Origin: Streptomonospora alba
GTDB lineage: Bacteria > Actinomycetota > Actinomycetes > Streptosporangiales > Streptosporangiaceae
Assembly: GCF_000826685.1 (NCBI RefSeq)
Contig: NZ_JROO01000039.1
Span: 1 to 58,170, forward strand
Direction: 5' to 3'
DNA: 58,170 nt
The notes under the pieces are model-generated. The model was not told the origin of the DNA and searched no databases. It saw only the letters and a list, made by a program, of their open reading frames with translations. The position numbers and the translations under genes were made by a program. Positions 1 to 9,032 of this stretch are shown here, piece after piece (position 1 is the stretch's first letter; each line of letters begins with the position of its first letter).

Positions 1-193
1 CCGACCGGGCCCGGTGCGAGCCGTCGCGGTGCCGTCCCCTCGTCTCTGCGCCCGAGGGCCCGCCGGACGCCGCCGTCCCCCGTGCGAGCTACGTGCGAGT
101 GTCCACCGCACGGTGACGATTCGGCAGCGCCGGATCCGTAGCGTTCCCGTTGTCCGCGGCAGTCCGGCCGCGGGGTGTCGGGAAGGGGAAACC

Positions 194-1024
194 GTGAGAT
201 TCGTCTGGCAGCTTCTGGCCGTCGTGGCGATCAGCCTCGTCGGAGGCAACATCGTCCTGCTGGTGGAGAGCAACCCGTGGCTCACCCTGGCGCTGGGAAC
301 CCTGACGGCCGCGCTGACCGTGCTGGTCTATGCCTGGGTGGTGCGGCGCACCGAGAAGCGGGTCGTCACGGAGGTCGCCCGGGCGGGGCTGGTTTCCCAG
401 ACCGCGCTGGGTACGGTGATCGGCTTCGCCCTCTTCGTGATGGTCATCCTGAACATCTACTTCCTGGAGTTCTACGAGATCCAAGGGGTCGGCTCGGTTG
501 TCGGCGCGATCGGATTCGTCGGCTTCATGGGCGCCGCCGCTGTGGCCGAGGAGGTGCTGTTCCGCGGCGTCCTGTACCGCATCATCGAGGAGAAGACCGG
601 TACCTGGATCTCGCTGGTACTGACAAGCGTGGTGTTCGCCCTTGGGCACGTGCCCAACCCGAACGCCACCGCGATGGGTATCGCCGTAGTGGCCGTGGCC
701 GGCGGCATGTTCGCCGCCGCATACGCCGCCGGCCGCAACCTGTGGCTGCCGATCGGCATCCACTTCGGCTGGAACTTCACCGCGGCCGGCGTCTTCAGCA
801 CCGAGGTCTCGGGCAACGGTGCCAGCAGCGGGCTCCTGGAAGCCGAAGTGTCGGGACCGGCGCTGATCAGCGGCGGCGAATTCGGGCCCGAGGCCAGCCT
901 GTACTCGCTCGCGTTCTGCCTGCTGACCATGCTGGTTTTCCTGTGGATCGCGCACCGCCGCGGCCGCCTGGTGCCCTTCCGCCGCACCGATCGGGCCGGC
1001 GCCGAGGCTAAGCTGCCCCGGTGA
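194..1024 (+). CDS. CPBP family intramembrane glutamic endopeptidase
   Basis: A 276-residue multi-pass membrane protein. It carries the three motifs of the CPBP (Abi/CaaX protease-like) family: EEVLFRG near residue 119, a FALGHVP segment, and HFGWNF further on. The glutamates and histidines of these motifs form the predicted catalytic site inside the membrane. Such proteins cut within or beside membrane helices; the substrate cannot be read from sequence. The GTG at 194 is chosen because the protein then begins directly with a hydrophobic helix and GGAAGGGG lies just upstream; an in-frame extension to 14 reads as non-coding. The stop overlaps the histidine kinase start, so the gene is probably transcribed with the two-component pair. 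Confidence 0.85.
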   Translation: MRFVWQLLAVVAISLVGGNIVLLVESNPWLTLALGTLTAALTVLVYAWVVRRTEKRVVTEVARAGLVSQTALGTVIGFALFVMVILNIYFLEFYEIQGVGSVVGAIGFVGFMGAAAVAEEVLFRGVLYRIIEEKTGTWISLVLTSVVFALGHVPNPNATAMGIAVVAVAGGMFAAAYAAGRNLWLPIGIHFGWNFTAAGVFSTEVSGNGASSGLLEAEVSGPALISGGEFGPEASLYSLAFCLLTMLVFLWIAHRRGRLVPFRRTDRAGAEAKLPR

Positions 1025-2220
1025 CCGATACGCCCGCGGCGACCGATCCCCAGCGGATTCTCCGGCTGTGGCACCGGCTCGACGTCACGGTCCGCGACCT
1101 CCCCTTGGCGCTGCTGCTGCTGGCCGGGTCGCTCGTGCCGTCGCTGCACGGCTCGGGAACCGAAATCGGCAGCCTGCCGGACCGCCCGTTCGACGCCCTG
1201 GCTGCCGCGGCGGTCCTCCTGCAGTGCCTGCCGCTGGCCGTACGCCGGCGATGGCCGGCCCTGTGCCTGATCCTGGTGGTACTGGGCTTCGGCCTGGACC
1301 AGCTGCGCGGCTACCACCTGTTCGCGGGCACCGGGCTGGCCCTCGCGCTGCTGAGCGCGGGCGCCCACCTGGAGTGGCGCCGGCGCCTGACCATGCTCCT
1401 GCTGTCGGCGGCCTACGTGCCGTTCGCGGTCGCGCTGCACCGGCTCGGCCCCGGCGAGTCCCCGGCCGAGTTCGCCACCTTCTACATCGCGCTGGCCATC
1501 CCGTGGGGCATGGGGGCGTGGCTGCGCTCCACCCGGGCCGCCGAAGCCGAGCACCGCCGCCGCCTCGCCGAGCAGACCCGCACCGCCGAACGCACGAGCA
1601 TCGCCCGCGAGCTGCACGACGTGGTGACCCACCACGTGACGGCGATGGTCGTCCAAGCGGAGGCGGCGCGGTATCTGACCGCCGCACCCGAGCGCCTCGA
1701 CCAGGCCCTGAGCGCCGTCAGCGACACCGGCCGGCGGGCGACCACCGACCTGCGCCACCTGCTCGACCTGCTCCACCCCGATCACGGCACCGAGGCCAGG
1801 ACGCCGCCCGCGGGACGCCTGCTGACACTGGTGGAGCAGACGCGCCGCTCGGGCCAGCCGGTGGAGTTCTCCGAGGAGGGCACGCCGGCGGAGTCGACCG
1901 GCAGCGCCGACCTCGTGGCCTACCGGGTCGTACAGGAGGCGCTGACCAACGCCCTCAAGCACGCCGCCGGCAGCCCCACCTCGGTCCGGGTGTGCCACGG
2001 CGAGACGCAGATCACCGTGGAGGTGGGCACCGAAGGCGGCGGCGCGGAAGGTTCCGGGGCCGGCGGCGCGGCCGCCATCGGCGCGGCTGCCGGCGGCGGG
2101 CGGGGGCTGGCCGGCCTGCGCGAGCGGGTCGACGTCCTGGGCGGCGACTTCAGCGCCGAGCGGCGCCCCGGCGGAGGCTTCCTCGTGTGGGCGCGCATCC
2201 CCGCGGGCGGCGTGTCGTGA
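1021..2220 (+). CDS. Two-component sensor histidine kinase, HisKA_3 (NarL-partner) type
   Basis: A 399-residue kinase with four to five N-terminal membrane helices (about residues 20-165) and no obvious extracytoplasmic sensor domain. A HisKA_3 dimerisation domain follows, with phospho-acceptor His near residue 199 in the ELHDVVTHH block. The HATPase domain has the N-box EALTNALKHA and a GRGLAGLRERV G-box. A glycine/alanine-rich loop interrupts the ATPase region. The GTG start overlaps the preceding stop, and its own stop overlaps the response regulator start, so the two proteins are translationally coupled cognate partners. The signal sensed is unknown. Confidence 0.9.
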   Translation: MTDTPAATDPQRILRLWHRLDVTVRDLPLALLLLAGSLVPSLHGSGTEIGSLPDRPFDALAAAAVLLQCLPLAVRRRWPALCLILVVLGFGLDQLRGYHLFAGTGLALALLSAGAHLEWRRRLTMLLLSAAYVPFAVALHRLGPGESPAEFATFYIALAIPWGMGAWLRSTRAAEAEHRRRLAEQTRTAERTSIARELHDVVTHHVTAMVVQAEAARYLTAAPERLDQALSAVSDTGRRATTDLRHLLDLLHPDHGTEARTPPAGRLLTLVEQTRRSGQPVEFSEEGTPAESTGSADLVAYRVVQEALTNALKHAAGSPTSVRVCHGETQITVEVGTEGGGAEGSGAGGAAAIGAAAGGGRGLAGLRERVDVLGGDFSAERRPGGGFLVWARIPAGGVS

Positions 2221-2876
2221 GCGCGCCCATCAGGGTCCTGGTCTGCGACGACCAGATGCTGGTGCGCACCGGGCTGGTGACCGTCATCGACGCCCAACCC
2301 GACATGGAGGTGGCGGGCGAGTGCGAGGACGGCCGCGCCGCGGTCGACCTCGGCGGCAGGCTGAGCCCGGACGTGGTGGTGATGGACGTGCGCATGCCGG
2401 TGCTCGACGGCATCGAGGCCACCCGCCTGCTGGCCGGCGCCGGTGTGGACCGCCCCGTCAAGGTGCTCGTGGTGACGACGTTCAACCTGGACGAGTACGT
2501 CTACGAGGCGCTGCGCGCCGGCGCGAGCGGATTCCTGCTCAAGGACGCGCCACCGGACCGGCTGCTGCACGGGATCCGGACCGTGGCCGCGGGCGCGGCA
2601 CTGCTGGACCCCGAGGTGACGCGGCGACTCGTGGGCAAGTACGCCACGCGCATCCGACCCGCCGTCGGCGCGGAGACGGACACCCCGCTGACCCCGCGCG
2701 AACTGGAGGTCCTGCGCCTGATCGCCGACGGCCTGTCCAACAGCGAGATCGCCGCGGCCCTCGTGCTGAGCCCGGAGACCGTCAAGACCTTCGTGTCGCG
2801 CATCCTGACCAAGCTGGACCTGCGCGACCGCGTCCAGGCGGTGGTCTACGCCTACCGTCGCGGCCTGGTGACCTGA
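2217..2876 (+). CDS. LuxR/NarL-family response regulator
   Basis: A 219-residue regulator. The receiver domain (about residues 5-120) has the acidic pair near the N-terminus (CDDQ), phospho-acceptor Asp57 in VVMDVRMP, and a conserved Lys in LLKDAPP. The C-terminal LuxR helix-turn-helix has the block LTPRELEVLRLIADGLSN followed by ETVKTFVSRIL. The GTG at 2217 makes a 4-base overlap with the kinase gene. It is the output partner of the kinase; target promoters are unknown, although transporters or the adjacent ABC exporter are plausible targets (inference from neighbourhood only). Confidence 0.92.
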   Translation: MSAPIRVLVCDDQMLVRTGLVTVIDAQPDMEVAGECEDGRAAVDLGGRLSPDVVVMDVRMPVLDGIEATRLLAGAGVDRPVKVLVVTTFNLDEYVYEALRAGASGFLLKDAPPDRLLHGIRTVAAGAALLDPEVTRRLVGKYATRIRPAVGAETDTPLTPRELEVLRLIADGLSNSEIAAALVLSPETVKTFVSRILTKLDLRDRVQAVVYAYRRGLVT

Positions 2877-2879
2877 CGC

Positions 2880-3178
2880 GCCGCGCGGTGGCCAGCCAGG
2901 CGCCCAGCGCCGCACCCTCGTCGGAACCCCTGCCGGGACAGGGGCCCGTGAAGCGTCCCCGACCCCCGCAGCAGGCCGGCGGGAAGCGGTTCAGCCGAGC
3001 GTGTGCGTACCGTCTCCTCGGCCCAGCGGTGCCCGCCCGCCACATGGCGCACCAGGTTACGCAGCGTCCAGCCGGGGCATGCGGCTACGGGGAGGGCGAG
3101 GTCGGCGCCGTCGAGGTGCGCTGCGAAAAGCGCGGTCTGCTCCACCAAGCGGTCGCAGCAGGGGCTGTCGCGGTTCAT
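2880..3178 (-). pseudogene. Truncated, frameshifted maleylpyruvate isomerase/DinB-like mycothiol-dependent enzyme
   Basis: The first ~65 residues on the minus strand read like the N-terminus of the actinobacterial mycothiol-dependent maleylpyruvate isomerase family: a helix with DRLVEQTALFAAHL, then ACPGWTLRNLVRHVAGGHRW, a block typical of the DinB-like four-helix fold with a metal-binding His. After about residue 65 the reading frame loses the family pattern. Another minus frame then gives DEGAALGAWLATA, which looks like the next helix. The family is normally 200 or more residues, but the convergent response regulator leaves room for only about 100. I read this as a remnant with one frameshift and a lost C-terminus. 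Confidence 0.55.
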
Positions 3179-3426
3179 CGGCCGGCGCCGACGTTAGAAC
3201 CGGGATGAGACGAAGAGCAGATGCGTGCATGCGGCATGTCCGGATCCGGACACGCCCAGCATACGGACGACCGTCGCACCGCGGAATAGTCCGCCCGCGC
3301 CGACCGCTGAAGCTAGTCGGCTACGGCCTGCCCCGCGCGTCGGAGTAGGTTGTAGCGGCGGATCCGTCCGGTCATGGGACGGCCGAGAACCGCTGCGATT
3401 CACGGGGCCTACGGGCAGGGGGACCG

Positions 3427-5394
3427 ATGCCGCACGACAGTACGGACAGCCGCAAGCAGCACCACCCGGTGTTCAGGCGCGGAATGTACGTGCTGTGGGT
3501 GGCCATCCGCACCGAGCCGCTCGTCTTCGCCGTCGCCGTCGCCGGCGCCGCCCTGCACGCCGTCGTCAGCGTCGGTTCGGCCTCGGTGATGGGCGGCATC
3601 ACCGACCGGGTCATCCTGCCCGCGTTCGAGAACGGCTCCACCACCGCCGCGGCCCTGATGGCGGCCGCCGGCCTGCTGCTGGGCGTGGGCGTGGCCAAGG
3701 CGATCGGGCTGGCCGCCCGGCGGCTGTTCGCCGGGCTGATGCAGTTCCGGATGCAGGCGCGCTATCGCCGCAGCGTCTCGCGGACCTACCTGCGCCTGCC
3801 GCTGGCCTGGCACCACAGCCACGCCACCGGCCAACTGCTGTCCAACGCCAACGCCGACGTCGAGGAGGCCTGGCGCCCGCTGGCCCCGCTGCCCATGGCG
3901 ATCGGCAGCGCCGCCATGCTCGTCATCGCCGCCGTCGCGATGGTGATCACCGACCCGGTCCTCGCGCTCGTCGCGTTCGTGGTCTTCCCGGCGCTGGCCG
4001 TGGCCAACGTCGTCTTCCAGCGCCGCGTGTCACCGGCGGCCACGCGCGCCCAGGCGCTGCGCGCCGAGGTCAGCGAGGTCGCCCACGAGTCCTTCGACGG
4101 CGCTCTGGTGGTCAAGAGCCTGGGCCGCGAGGACAACGAGACCGAGCGCTTCACCGAGGCCGCCCACCGTCTGCGCGACGCCCAGATCCGCGTCGGCCGG
4201 ATGCGCGCCGCCTTCGACCCCGTGATGGAGCACCTGCCCAACTTCGGCATCCTGGCCGTACTCGTACTGGGGATGTGGCGGCTGGCCGGCGGCGCCATCA
4301 CCCCAGGCGAGCTGGTGCAGATCTCCTACCTGTTCACCCTGCTCAGCATGCCCATCCGCTCCTTCGGCTGGCTGCTGGGCGACCTGCCCCGCACCGTCGT
4401 GGCCTGGAACCGCGTCCAGGCCGTCCTCACCGCGCCGGGGTCGATGCCCTACGGCGAGCGGCGCGTACCCGACGGCCGCGGCGGTGTCCGGCTCACCGCC
4501 CACGGCGTCGGATTCTCCTACGAGGACGCCTACGCCGGCGGCGGTCGCGACCTCTCCGACGCCGAGGACACCGTCGCCGCCCAGCGCAGCACGGTGCTGC
4601 GCGACGTCGACCTGGACATCGCCCCCGGACGCACCGTCGCGCTGGTGGGCCCCACGGGTGCGGGCAAGTCCACCCTGACCACCGTGCTCACGCGCCTGGT
4701 CGACCCCGACACCGGCACCGTCGCCCTCGAAGGCACCGATGTGTGCGAGCTGGAGAAGGGCGAGATCGCCCGCGTCGCCGCCCTCGTGCCGCAGACGACG
4801 TTCGTCTTCGAGGACACGGTGCGCGGCAATGTCAGCTTGGGTGCCGACGTCGACGACGCCGAGGTATGGGCCGCCCTGCGGCTGGCCCGCGCCGACTCCT
4901 TCGTCGCCGCCCTGCCCGAAGGGCTCGACACGCCTCTGGGCGAGCGCGGCACCAGCCTCTCCGGCGGCCAGCGCCAGCGGCTGGCCCTGGCCCGCGCCGT
5001 GGTGCGCAAGCCCCGCCTGCTCATCCTCGACGACGCCACCTCCGCGGTCGATCCGCAGGTCGAGGCGCAGATCCTCGCCGGCCTGCGCGAGACCGACCTG
5101 GCCGCCACCGTGCTTGTGGTCGCCTACCGCCGCGCCACCATCGAACTCGCCGACGAGGTGGTCCTGCTGGAGGCAGGCACCGTGCGCGACCGCGGCACCC
5201 ACACCGAGCTGCTGGAGCGCTCCCCGGGCTACCGGCGCCTGGTCACCGCCTATGAGCGCGCCGCCGCCGAGCGGGCAGGCGAGCCCGAGGCCGGCGAGGG
5301 CGGCCCCGAACCGCACGGCCTGCGCCCTTCCCGAGGCCCAGAGGGCGCCGCCGGCGACGAGGAGACCGACGAGACCGAGGAGGCCGTGCGTTGA
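3427..5394 (+). CDS. Heterodimeric ABC exporter subunit 1 (membrane + ATPase, degenerate-site half)
   Basis: A 655-residue type IV ABC exporter half: six membrane helices (about residues 20-320) followed by a nucleotide-binding domain with Walker A GPTGAGKST near residue 408 and an intact LSGGQRQRL signature. Two catalytic positions are changed: the Walker B glutamate is Asp536 (LLILDDATSAVD) and the switch histidine is Tyr567 (VVAYRRAT). These are marks of the degenerate half of heterodimeric exporters. A charged, Glu-rich tail of about 50 residues follows. The ATG has an upstream G-rich ribosome site (AGGGGG). The stop overlaps the next start, so both halves are made together. The substrate is unknown. 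Confidence 0.93.
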   Translation: MPHDSTDSRKQHHPVFRRGMYVLWVAIRTEPLVFAVAVAGAALHAVVSVGSASVMGGITDRVILPAFENGSTTAAALMAAAGLLLGVGVAKAIGLAARRLFAGLMQFRMQARYRRSVSRTYLRLPLAWHHSHATGQLLSNANADVEEAWRPLAPLPMAIGSAAMLVIAAVAMVITDPVLALVAFVVFPALAVANVVFQRRVSPAATRAQALRAEVSEVAHESFDGALVVKSLGREDNETERFTEAAHRLRDAQIRVGRMRAAFDPVMEHLPNFGILAVLVLGMWRLAGGAITPGELVQISYLFTLLSMPIRSFGWLLGDLPRTVVAWNRVQAVLTAPGSMPYGERRVPDGRGGVRLTAHGVGFSYEDAYAGGGRDLSDAEDTVAAQRSTVLRDVDLDIAPGRTVALVGPTGAGKSTLTTVLTRLVDPDTGTVALEGTDVCELEKGEIARVAALVPQTTFVFEDTVRGNVSLGADVDDAEVWAALRLARADSFVAALPEGLDTPLGERGTSLSGGQRQRLALARAVVRKPRLLILDDATSAVDPQVEAQILAGLRETDLAATVLVVAYRRATIELADEVVLLEAGTVRDRGTHTELLERSPGYRRLVTAYERAAAERAGEPEAGEGGPEPHGLRPSRGPEGAAGDEETDETEEAVR

Positions 5395-7229
5395 GCGCCA
5401 CCGCAGCCGATCAGAGCAGCAGCGACGGCGCCGAGGCGGCCGAAGCCGGCCCGACGCAGGGCGGGCTGGAGCGCAGCCGCGACGGCGCGATCGCCACCAT
5501 CCGGCGCGGCCTGCGGCTGTCGCCGGAGTTCGCGCGCGGACTGGGGCTGACCCTGCTGCTGGCCGTCGTGGCCACGGCGGGCAAGGTCATCGTGCCCATC
5601 GCCATCCAGCAGATCATCGACCGCGGCATGGACTCCTCCGGCCGCCCCGACATGGATTTCGTCGCCGCGACGGTGGCGCTGTGCGCCGGCACGCTTGTGG
5701 TCACCATGGCCTGCGCGTACCTGATGAACGTGCGGCTCTACCGCGCCACCGAGTCGGCGCTGGCCACCCTGCGCCGCAAGGCCTTCCGCCACGTGCACGA
5801 CCTGTCCGTGCTGACCCAGAACAGCGAGCGCAAGGGCTCCCTGGTCGCCCGCGTCACCGCCGACGTCGACCAGATCAGCACCTTCATGCAATGGGGCGGC
5901 CTGCAGCTCATCGTCAGCGTCGGCCAGCTGGTGGTGGCCACCGCGCTCATGGCGGTCTACTCCTGGGAACTCACCCTGCTGGTGTGGGTGTGCTTCATCC
6001 CGCTGCTGCTGGGCGCCCGCTGGCTGCAGAAGCGGCTCTCCCGCGCCTACCTCACGGTCCGCGAACGCACCGGCGACATGCTGGGCGCCATCGGCGAGAC
6101 CGTCATGGGCGCCTCGGTCATCCGCGCCCACGCCACCGAGGAGCGCACCGCCCGCCGCGTCGACACCACGGTGCTGGCCACCCGCACCGCCCAGGTCAAG
6201 GCCCAGCGGCTGTCCATGGCCGTCTCGCCCTTCGCCGAGATGATCGCTGCCGTGGGCAACGCCGCCGTCGTCGTGGCGGGTGTGCTGCTGGGCATCGGCG
6301 GCGGCATCACCGCGGGCGAGCTGGTGGCGTTCCTGTTCCTGATGACGCTGTTCATCCAGCCGATGATGATGGCCACCGAGATCTTCAACGAGGCCCAGAA
6401 CGCCATCGCCGGGTGGCGGCGGGTGCTGGGCATCCTCGACACCGTCCCCGACATCGCCGACCCCGGCGAGGCCGGCGCCGAACTGCCGCGCGGCCCGGTG
6501 GCGGTGCGCTTCGACGGCGTCTCCTACGCCTACCCCGGCGGTCCGACCGTGCTCGACTCCGTCGACGAGGAGATCGCGCCCGGTACCCGGGTGGCCGTGG
6601 TCGGCGAGACGGGCTCGGGCAAGACCACCTTCGTCAAGCTGCTGACCAGGCTGATGGACCCCGGCGAGGGCCGCGTGCTCGTCGACGGCACCGACCTGCG
6701 CGAGGTCGCCTTCTCCTCGCTGCGCGCCCGCATGGTGATGGTGCCTCAGGAAGGCTTCCTCTTCGACAGCTCGCTGGGCGCCAACATCCGCTTCGCCCGG
6801 CCCGAGGCCACCGACGCCGAACTGGAGGCCGCCGTCACCGAACTCGGCCTGGCCGACTGGCTCTCGGGCCTGGCCCACGGCTTGGACACCCCCGTAGGGC
6901 AGCGCGGCGAATCGCTGTCGGCCGGGGAGCGCCAGCTGGTGGCGCTGGTGCGGGCCTACATCGCCGACCCCGATCTGCTGGTGCTGGACGAGGCGACCTC
7001 GGCCGTGGACCCCGACACCGAGGTGCGCATCCAGCGCGCCCTGGACCGGCTCACCCGCGGGCGCACCTCCGTGGCCATCGCCCACCGGCTCTCCACCGCC
7101 GAGGCCGCCGACGAGGTCCTGGTCTTCGACGCCGGGCGCGTCGTCCAGCGCGGCAGTCACCACGAACTCGCCGCCCGGCCGGGCGTCTACGCCGACCTGT
7201 ACGCCTCCTGGGTGCGCAGCTCCGCCTGA
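5391..7229 (+). CDS. Heterodimeric ABC exporter subunit 2 (catalytic Walker half)
   Basis: A 612-residue exporter half with the same layout as its upstream partner. Walker A is GETGSGKTT, Walker B is LLVLDEATSAVD with catalytic Glu534, and the switch region has His565 (AIAHRLST), all canonical. Its signature motif is altered to LSAGERQ. Together with subunit 1 this predicts one competent ATP site (this Walker set with the subunit 1 signature) and one degenerate site. The start is a TTG overlapping the upstream stop (TTGA). A long inverted repeat at the stop codon ends the unit. Confidence 0.93.
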   Translation: MSATAADQSSSDGAEAAEAGPTQGGLERSRDGAIATIRRGLRLSPEFARGLGLTLLLAVVATAGKVIVPIAIQQIIDRGMDSSGRPDMDFVAATVALCAGTLVVTMACAYLMNVRLYRATESALATLRRKAFRHVHDLSVLTQNSERKGSLVARVTADVDQISTFMQWGGLQLIVSVGQLVVATALMAVYSWELTLLVWVCFIPLLLGARWLQKRLSRAYLTVRERTGDMLGAIGETVMGASVIRAHATEERTARRVDTTVLATRTAQVKAQRLSMAVSPFAEMIAAVGNAAVVVAGVLLGIGGGITAGELVAFLFLMTLFIQPMMMATEIFNEAQNAIAGWRRVLGILDTVPDIADPGEAGAELPRGPVAVRFDGVSYAYPGGPTVLDSVDEEIAPGTRVAVVGETGSGKTTFVKLLTRLMDPGEGRVLVDGTDLREVAFSSLRARMVMVPQEGFLFDSSLGANIRFARPEATDAELEAAVTELGLADWLSGLAHGLDTPVGQRGESLSAGERQLVALVRAYIADPDLLVLDEATSAVDPDTEVRIQRALDRLTRGRTSVAIAHRLSTAEAADEVLVFDAGRVVQRGSHHELAARPGVYADLYASWVRSSA

Positions 7230-7265
7230 AGGGGCCGGCCCCGCGCCCGCTTCGGCCCCTTCAGG
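7225..7265. terminator. Bidirectional hairpin spanning both convergent stop codons
   Basis: A perfect 13-bp stem (7225-7237 with 7253-7265) and a 15-base loop. It begins inside the stop region of the ABC exporter gene and ends over the stop codon of the convergent SIS-domain gene, so one structure can end both transcripts. Confidence 0.75.
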
Positions 7266-8262
7266 AGTCGGCGGCGCGCCCGCCGCCCTCGCGCTCGCTC
7301 CACCAGTGAGCGGCCAGCAGCTCGGCCGCCACCGGCTCGGTGAGCAGGCTGACGTCGGGATCGCCGTCGCCGGGGTAGCGCACCGACATCTCCGCGCCGG
7401 GAACCTCGCCGCCCACGGCCACCGCCCTGCCCCGCAGCTGCAGCAGGTGCTCGACGGTGCGCTCGTCGTAGTGGGAGCCGGCGAACAGCAGCGCCCGGTA
7501 GTCCACGACCGCCGCCAGATAGCGGTCGGTGTGCGACCATTCGCCCGACTCCACCGCATGAGCGGCCACGACCGGCCCCTGCCGCAGCGCCAGCGCGCCC
7601 AGCTGCGCCGAGCACAGCCGCTCGGCCGGGGCCACCAGGTGCAGCCCGTCGGGCGAGCGCAGCGCGGCGGCCGCCCGCGGCACCCACTGCGGCGCCTGCT
7701 CCAGCAGACCCGCGGTGGCGTTGGCGCAGCGCCGCAGGCTCACCGACACGTCGCCGCCCTGCGGCGGCGCCCCCAGCCGGTAGCCCAGCAGCAGCAACAG
7801 CGCCAGCGCGTGCTGGACGGCGCGGCAGGAAAGCCCGCTGCGCTCGCTCCCGGCCAGCAGCGGCACGAGGATGTCGGCGTAGCGCGCCACCGGCCCCTCC
7901 ACCGCGTCGGTCAGCACGATGACCGCCGACCGCTCGACGTAGGTGTCCAGGATCGTGCACAGCTCGCGGTCGCCGCCGCCCGCGGACACCGCCACCACGA
8001 GCGTGTCGGGCCCCGGCGGCAGCGAGCGCTCCGCCGACGCGTACTCGGCCACCGCGCCCAAGCCCGCCAGGCGCATCCGCGCCGCCGCGGCCGCGCAGGC
8101 GTGGCGCGCACCGCCCACGCCCAGCAGCAGGATCCCCGCGGGCTCGTCGTCGAGCAGCGCCGGCAGCGCCCGGTAGGGGTCGTTGCGGGCGAGGCGGTCG
8201 GCGAGCGCGGTCAGCGCGTCGGGTTTGCCGGCCAGGTCGGCGGTGAGCAGATCGGCGGACAC
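7261..8262 (-). CDS. SIS (sugar isomerase) domain protein
   Basis: A 333-residue soluble protein. Residues about 45-140 form a SIS-type Rossmann fold: GILLLGVGGARHACAAAAA (phosphosugar-binding start) and LVVAVSAGGGDRE, where the SAGGG turn takes the place of the usual phosphate-binding Ser/Thr loop. The length and two-lobed layout recall bifunctional phosphoglucose/phosphomannose isomerases that sit near manA in other actinomycetes, but manA is not here and key residues cannot be verified, so only SIS domain is claimed. The GTG at 8262 has AGGAG five bases upstream; the longer frame to 8472 reads as non-coding. A TAAGGT -10-like element lies about 40 bases upstream. Confidence 0.8.
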   Translation of the reverse strand: MSADLLTADLAGKPDALTALADRLARNDPYRALPALLDDEPAGILLLGVGGARHACAAAAARMRLAGLGAVAEYASAERSLPPGPDTLVVAVSAGGGDRELCTILDTYVERSAVIVLTDAVEGPVARYADILVPLLAGSERSGLSCRAVQHALALLLLLGYRLGAPPQGGDVSVSLRRCANATAGLLEQAPQWVPRAAAALRSPDGLHLVAPAERLCSAQLGALALRQGPVVAAHAVESGEWSHTDRYLAAVVDYRALLFAGSHYDERTVEHLLQLRGRAVAVGGEVPGAEMSVRYPGDGDPDVSLLTEPVAAELLAAHWWSEREGGGRAADS

Positions 8263-8621
8263 GGCACTCCTGAGAATCGGCGTGGGGAGACGCGGCGCCA
8301 GAAACCTTACGCGCCGCGCCGACCGGGCGGGGGAGCGGCACCAGGGCACACGCGGGGACTCCGGGCCCCGAACCGGACGGTCCCACCGGCCGCCGGGACG
8401 CGTCGCGTGCTTTCGCTTCGCCGCCGAGCGCGGGCGACCGCTTCTGCACGGTGCACCGCCGCTCGGCGGCACGCCGACTCACAGGGCTTCGTTCGCACAC
8501 GCCCCATCGCCGAAGCGGTCGTGTGCGGCGGTTCCAGGCGCGCTTTCCGGGGCTCGTTCCCCTCCGCCGGGGGCGGCGGCCCCCGCCGCGACCGGCCCCG
8601 GCGTCCCCCTAGGCTGGAACC
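8263..8621. other. Divergent intergenic region, SIS gene / hisI
   Basis: A 359-base region between divergent starts. It should hold promoters for both directions: a TAAGGT element for the minus gene, and TAGGCT at 8610 for hisI. I see no convincing gene or RNA in it. Confidence 0.5.
8610..8621 (+). promoter_or_regulatory. Candidate -10 of a leaderless hisI transcript
   Basis: TAGGCT (8610-8615) ends six bases before the hisI ATG, the spacing expected if transcription starts at the A of the start codon. No good -35 is visible. GGA just upstream of ATG is too close to act as a normal ribosome site. Confidence 0.4.
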
Positions 8622-9032
8622 ATGAGCACCAGCCCTCCCGCCGGCGCCTCCGGGGCCCGTCTGGCCCCCGAGATCGCCGCCCGGCTCGACCGCAATCCCG
8701 ACGGCCTGCTGCCGGCCGTCGTGCAGCAGTACGACACCGGCGAGGTGCTGATGTTGGCCTGGATGGACGACGAGGCGCTGCGCCGCACTCTGGAGACCGG
8801 CAGCGCCACCTACTGGTCGCGCAGCCGCCGGGAGTACTGGGTCAAGGGCGCCACCTCCGGCAACGTGCAGCGGGTCGTCGGCGCCGCGCTGGACTGCGAC
8901 GGCGACACCCTGCTCATCCGGGTCGACCAGACCGGCGCGGCCTGCCACACCGGTGCCCGCACCTGCTTCGACGAGGGCGGAGAGCTCCCCCTGGGCGCCG
9001 ACGCGAGCGCCGCAGACCGGGAGGCCCCGTGA
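8622..9032 (+). CDS. hisI: Phosphoribosyl-AMP cyclohydrolase
   Basis: A 136-residue enzyme that opens the purine ring of phosphoribosyl-AMP, the third step of histidine synthesis, in the cytoplasm. The family blocks are clear: [39 protein letters not shown], and the zinc/magnesium-binding cysteines in LDCDGD and [11 protein letters not shown]. The length is normal for a monofunctional HisI. Its TGA overlaps the GTG of the next gene, coupling it to the tryptophan-associated membrane protein. In relatives trpE usually occupies that next position. Confidence 0.96.
   Translation: MSTSPPAGASGARLAPEIAARLDRNPDGLLPAVVQQYDTGEVLMLAWMDDEALRRTLETGSATYWSRSRREYWVKGATSGNVQRVVGAALDCDGDTLLIRVDQTGAACHTGARTCFDEGGELPLGADASAADREAP

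Noticed and set aside
14-193. N-terminal extension of the CPBP protease gene
   Set aside because: The added residues are Arg/Pro-rich with no membrane or signal character; the GTG at 194 has a better ribosome site and family start.
472-1998. A 508-codon minus-strand frame across the protease and kinase genes
   Set aside because: It is the antisense shadow of two well-supported plus-strand genes, typical in high-GC DNA; its protein is low-complexity Gly/Arg/His with no family pattern.
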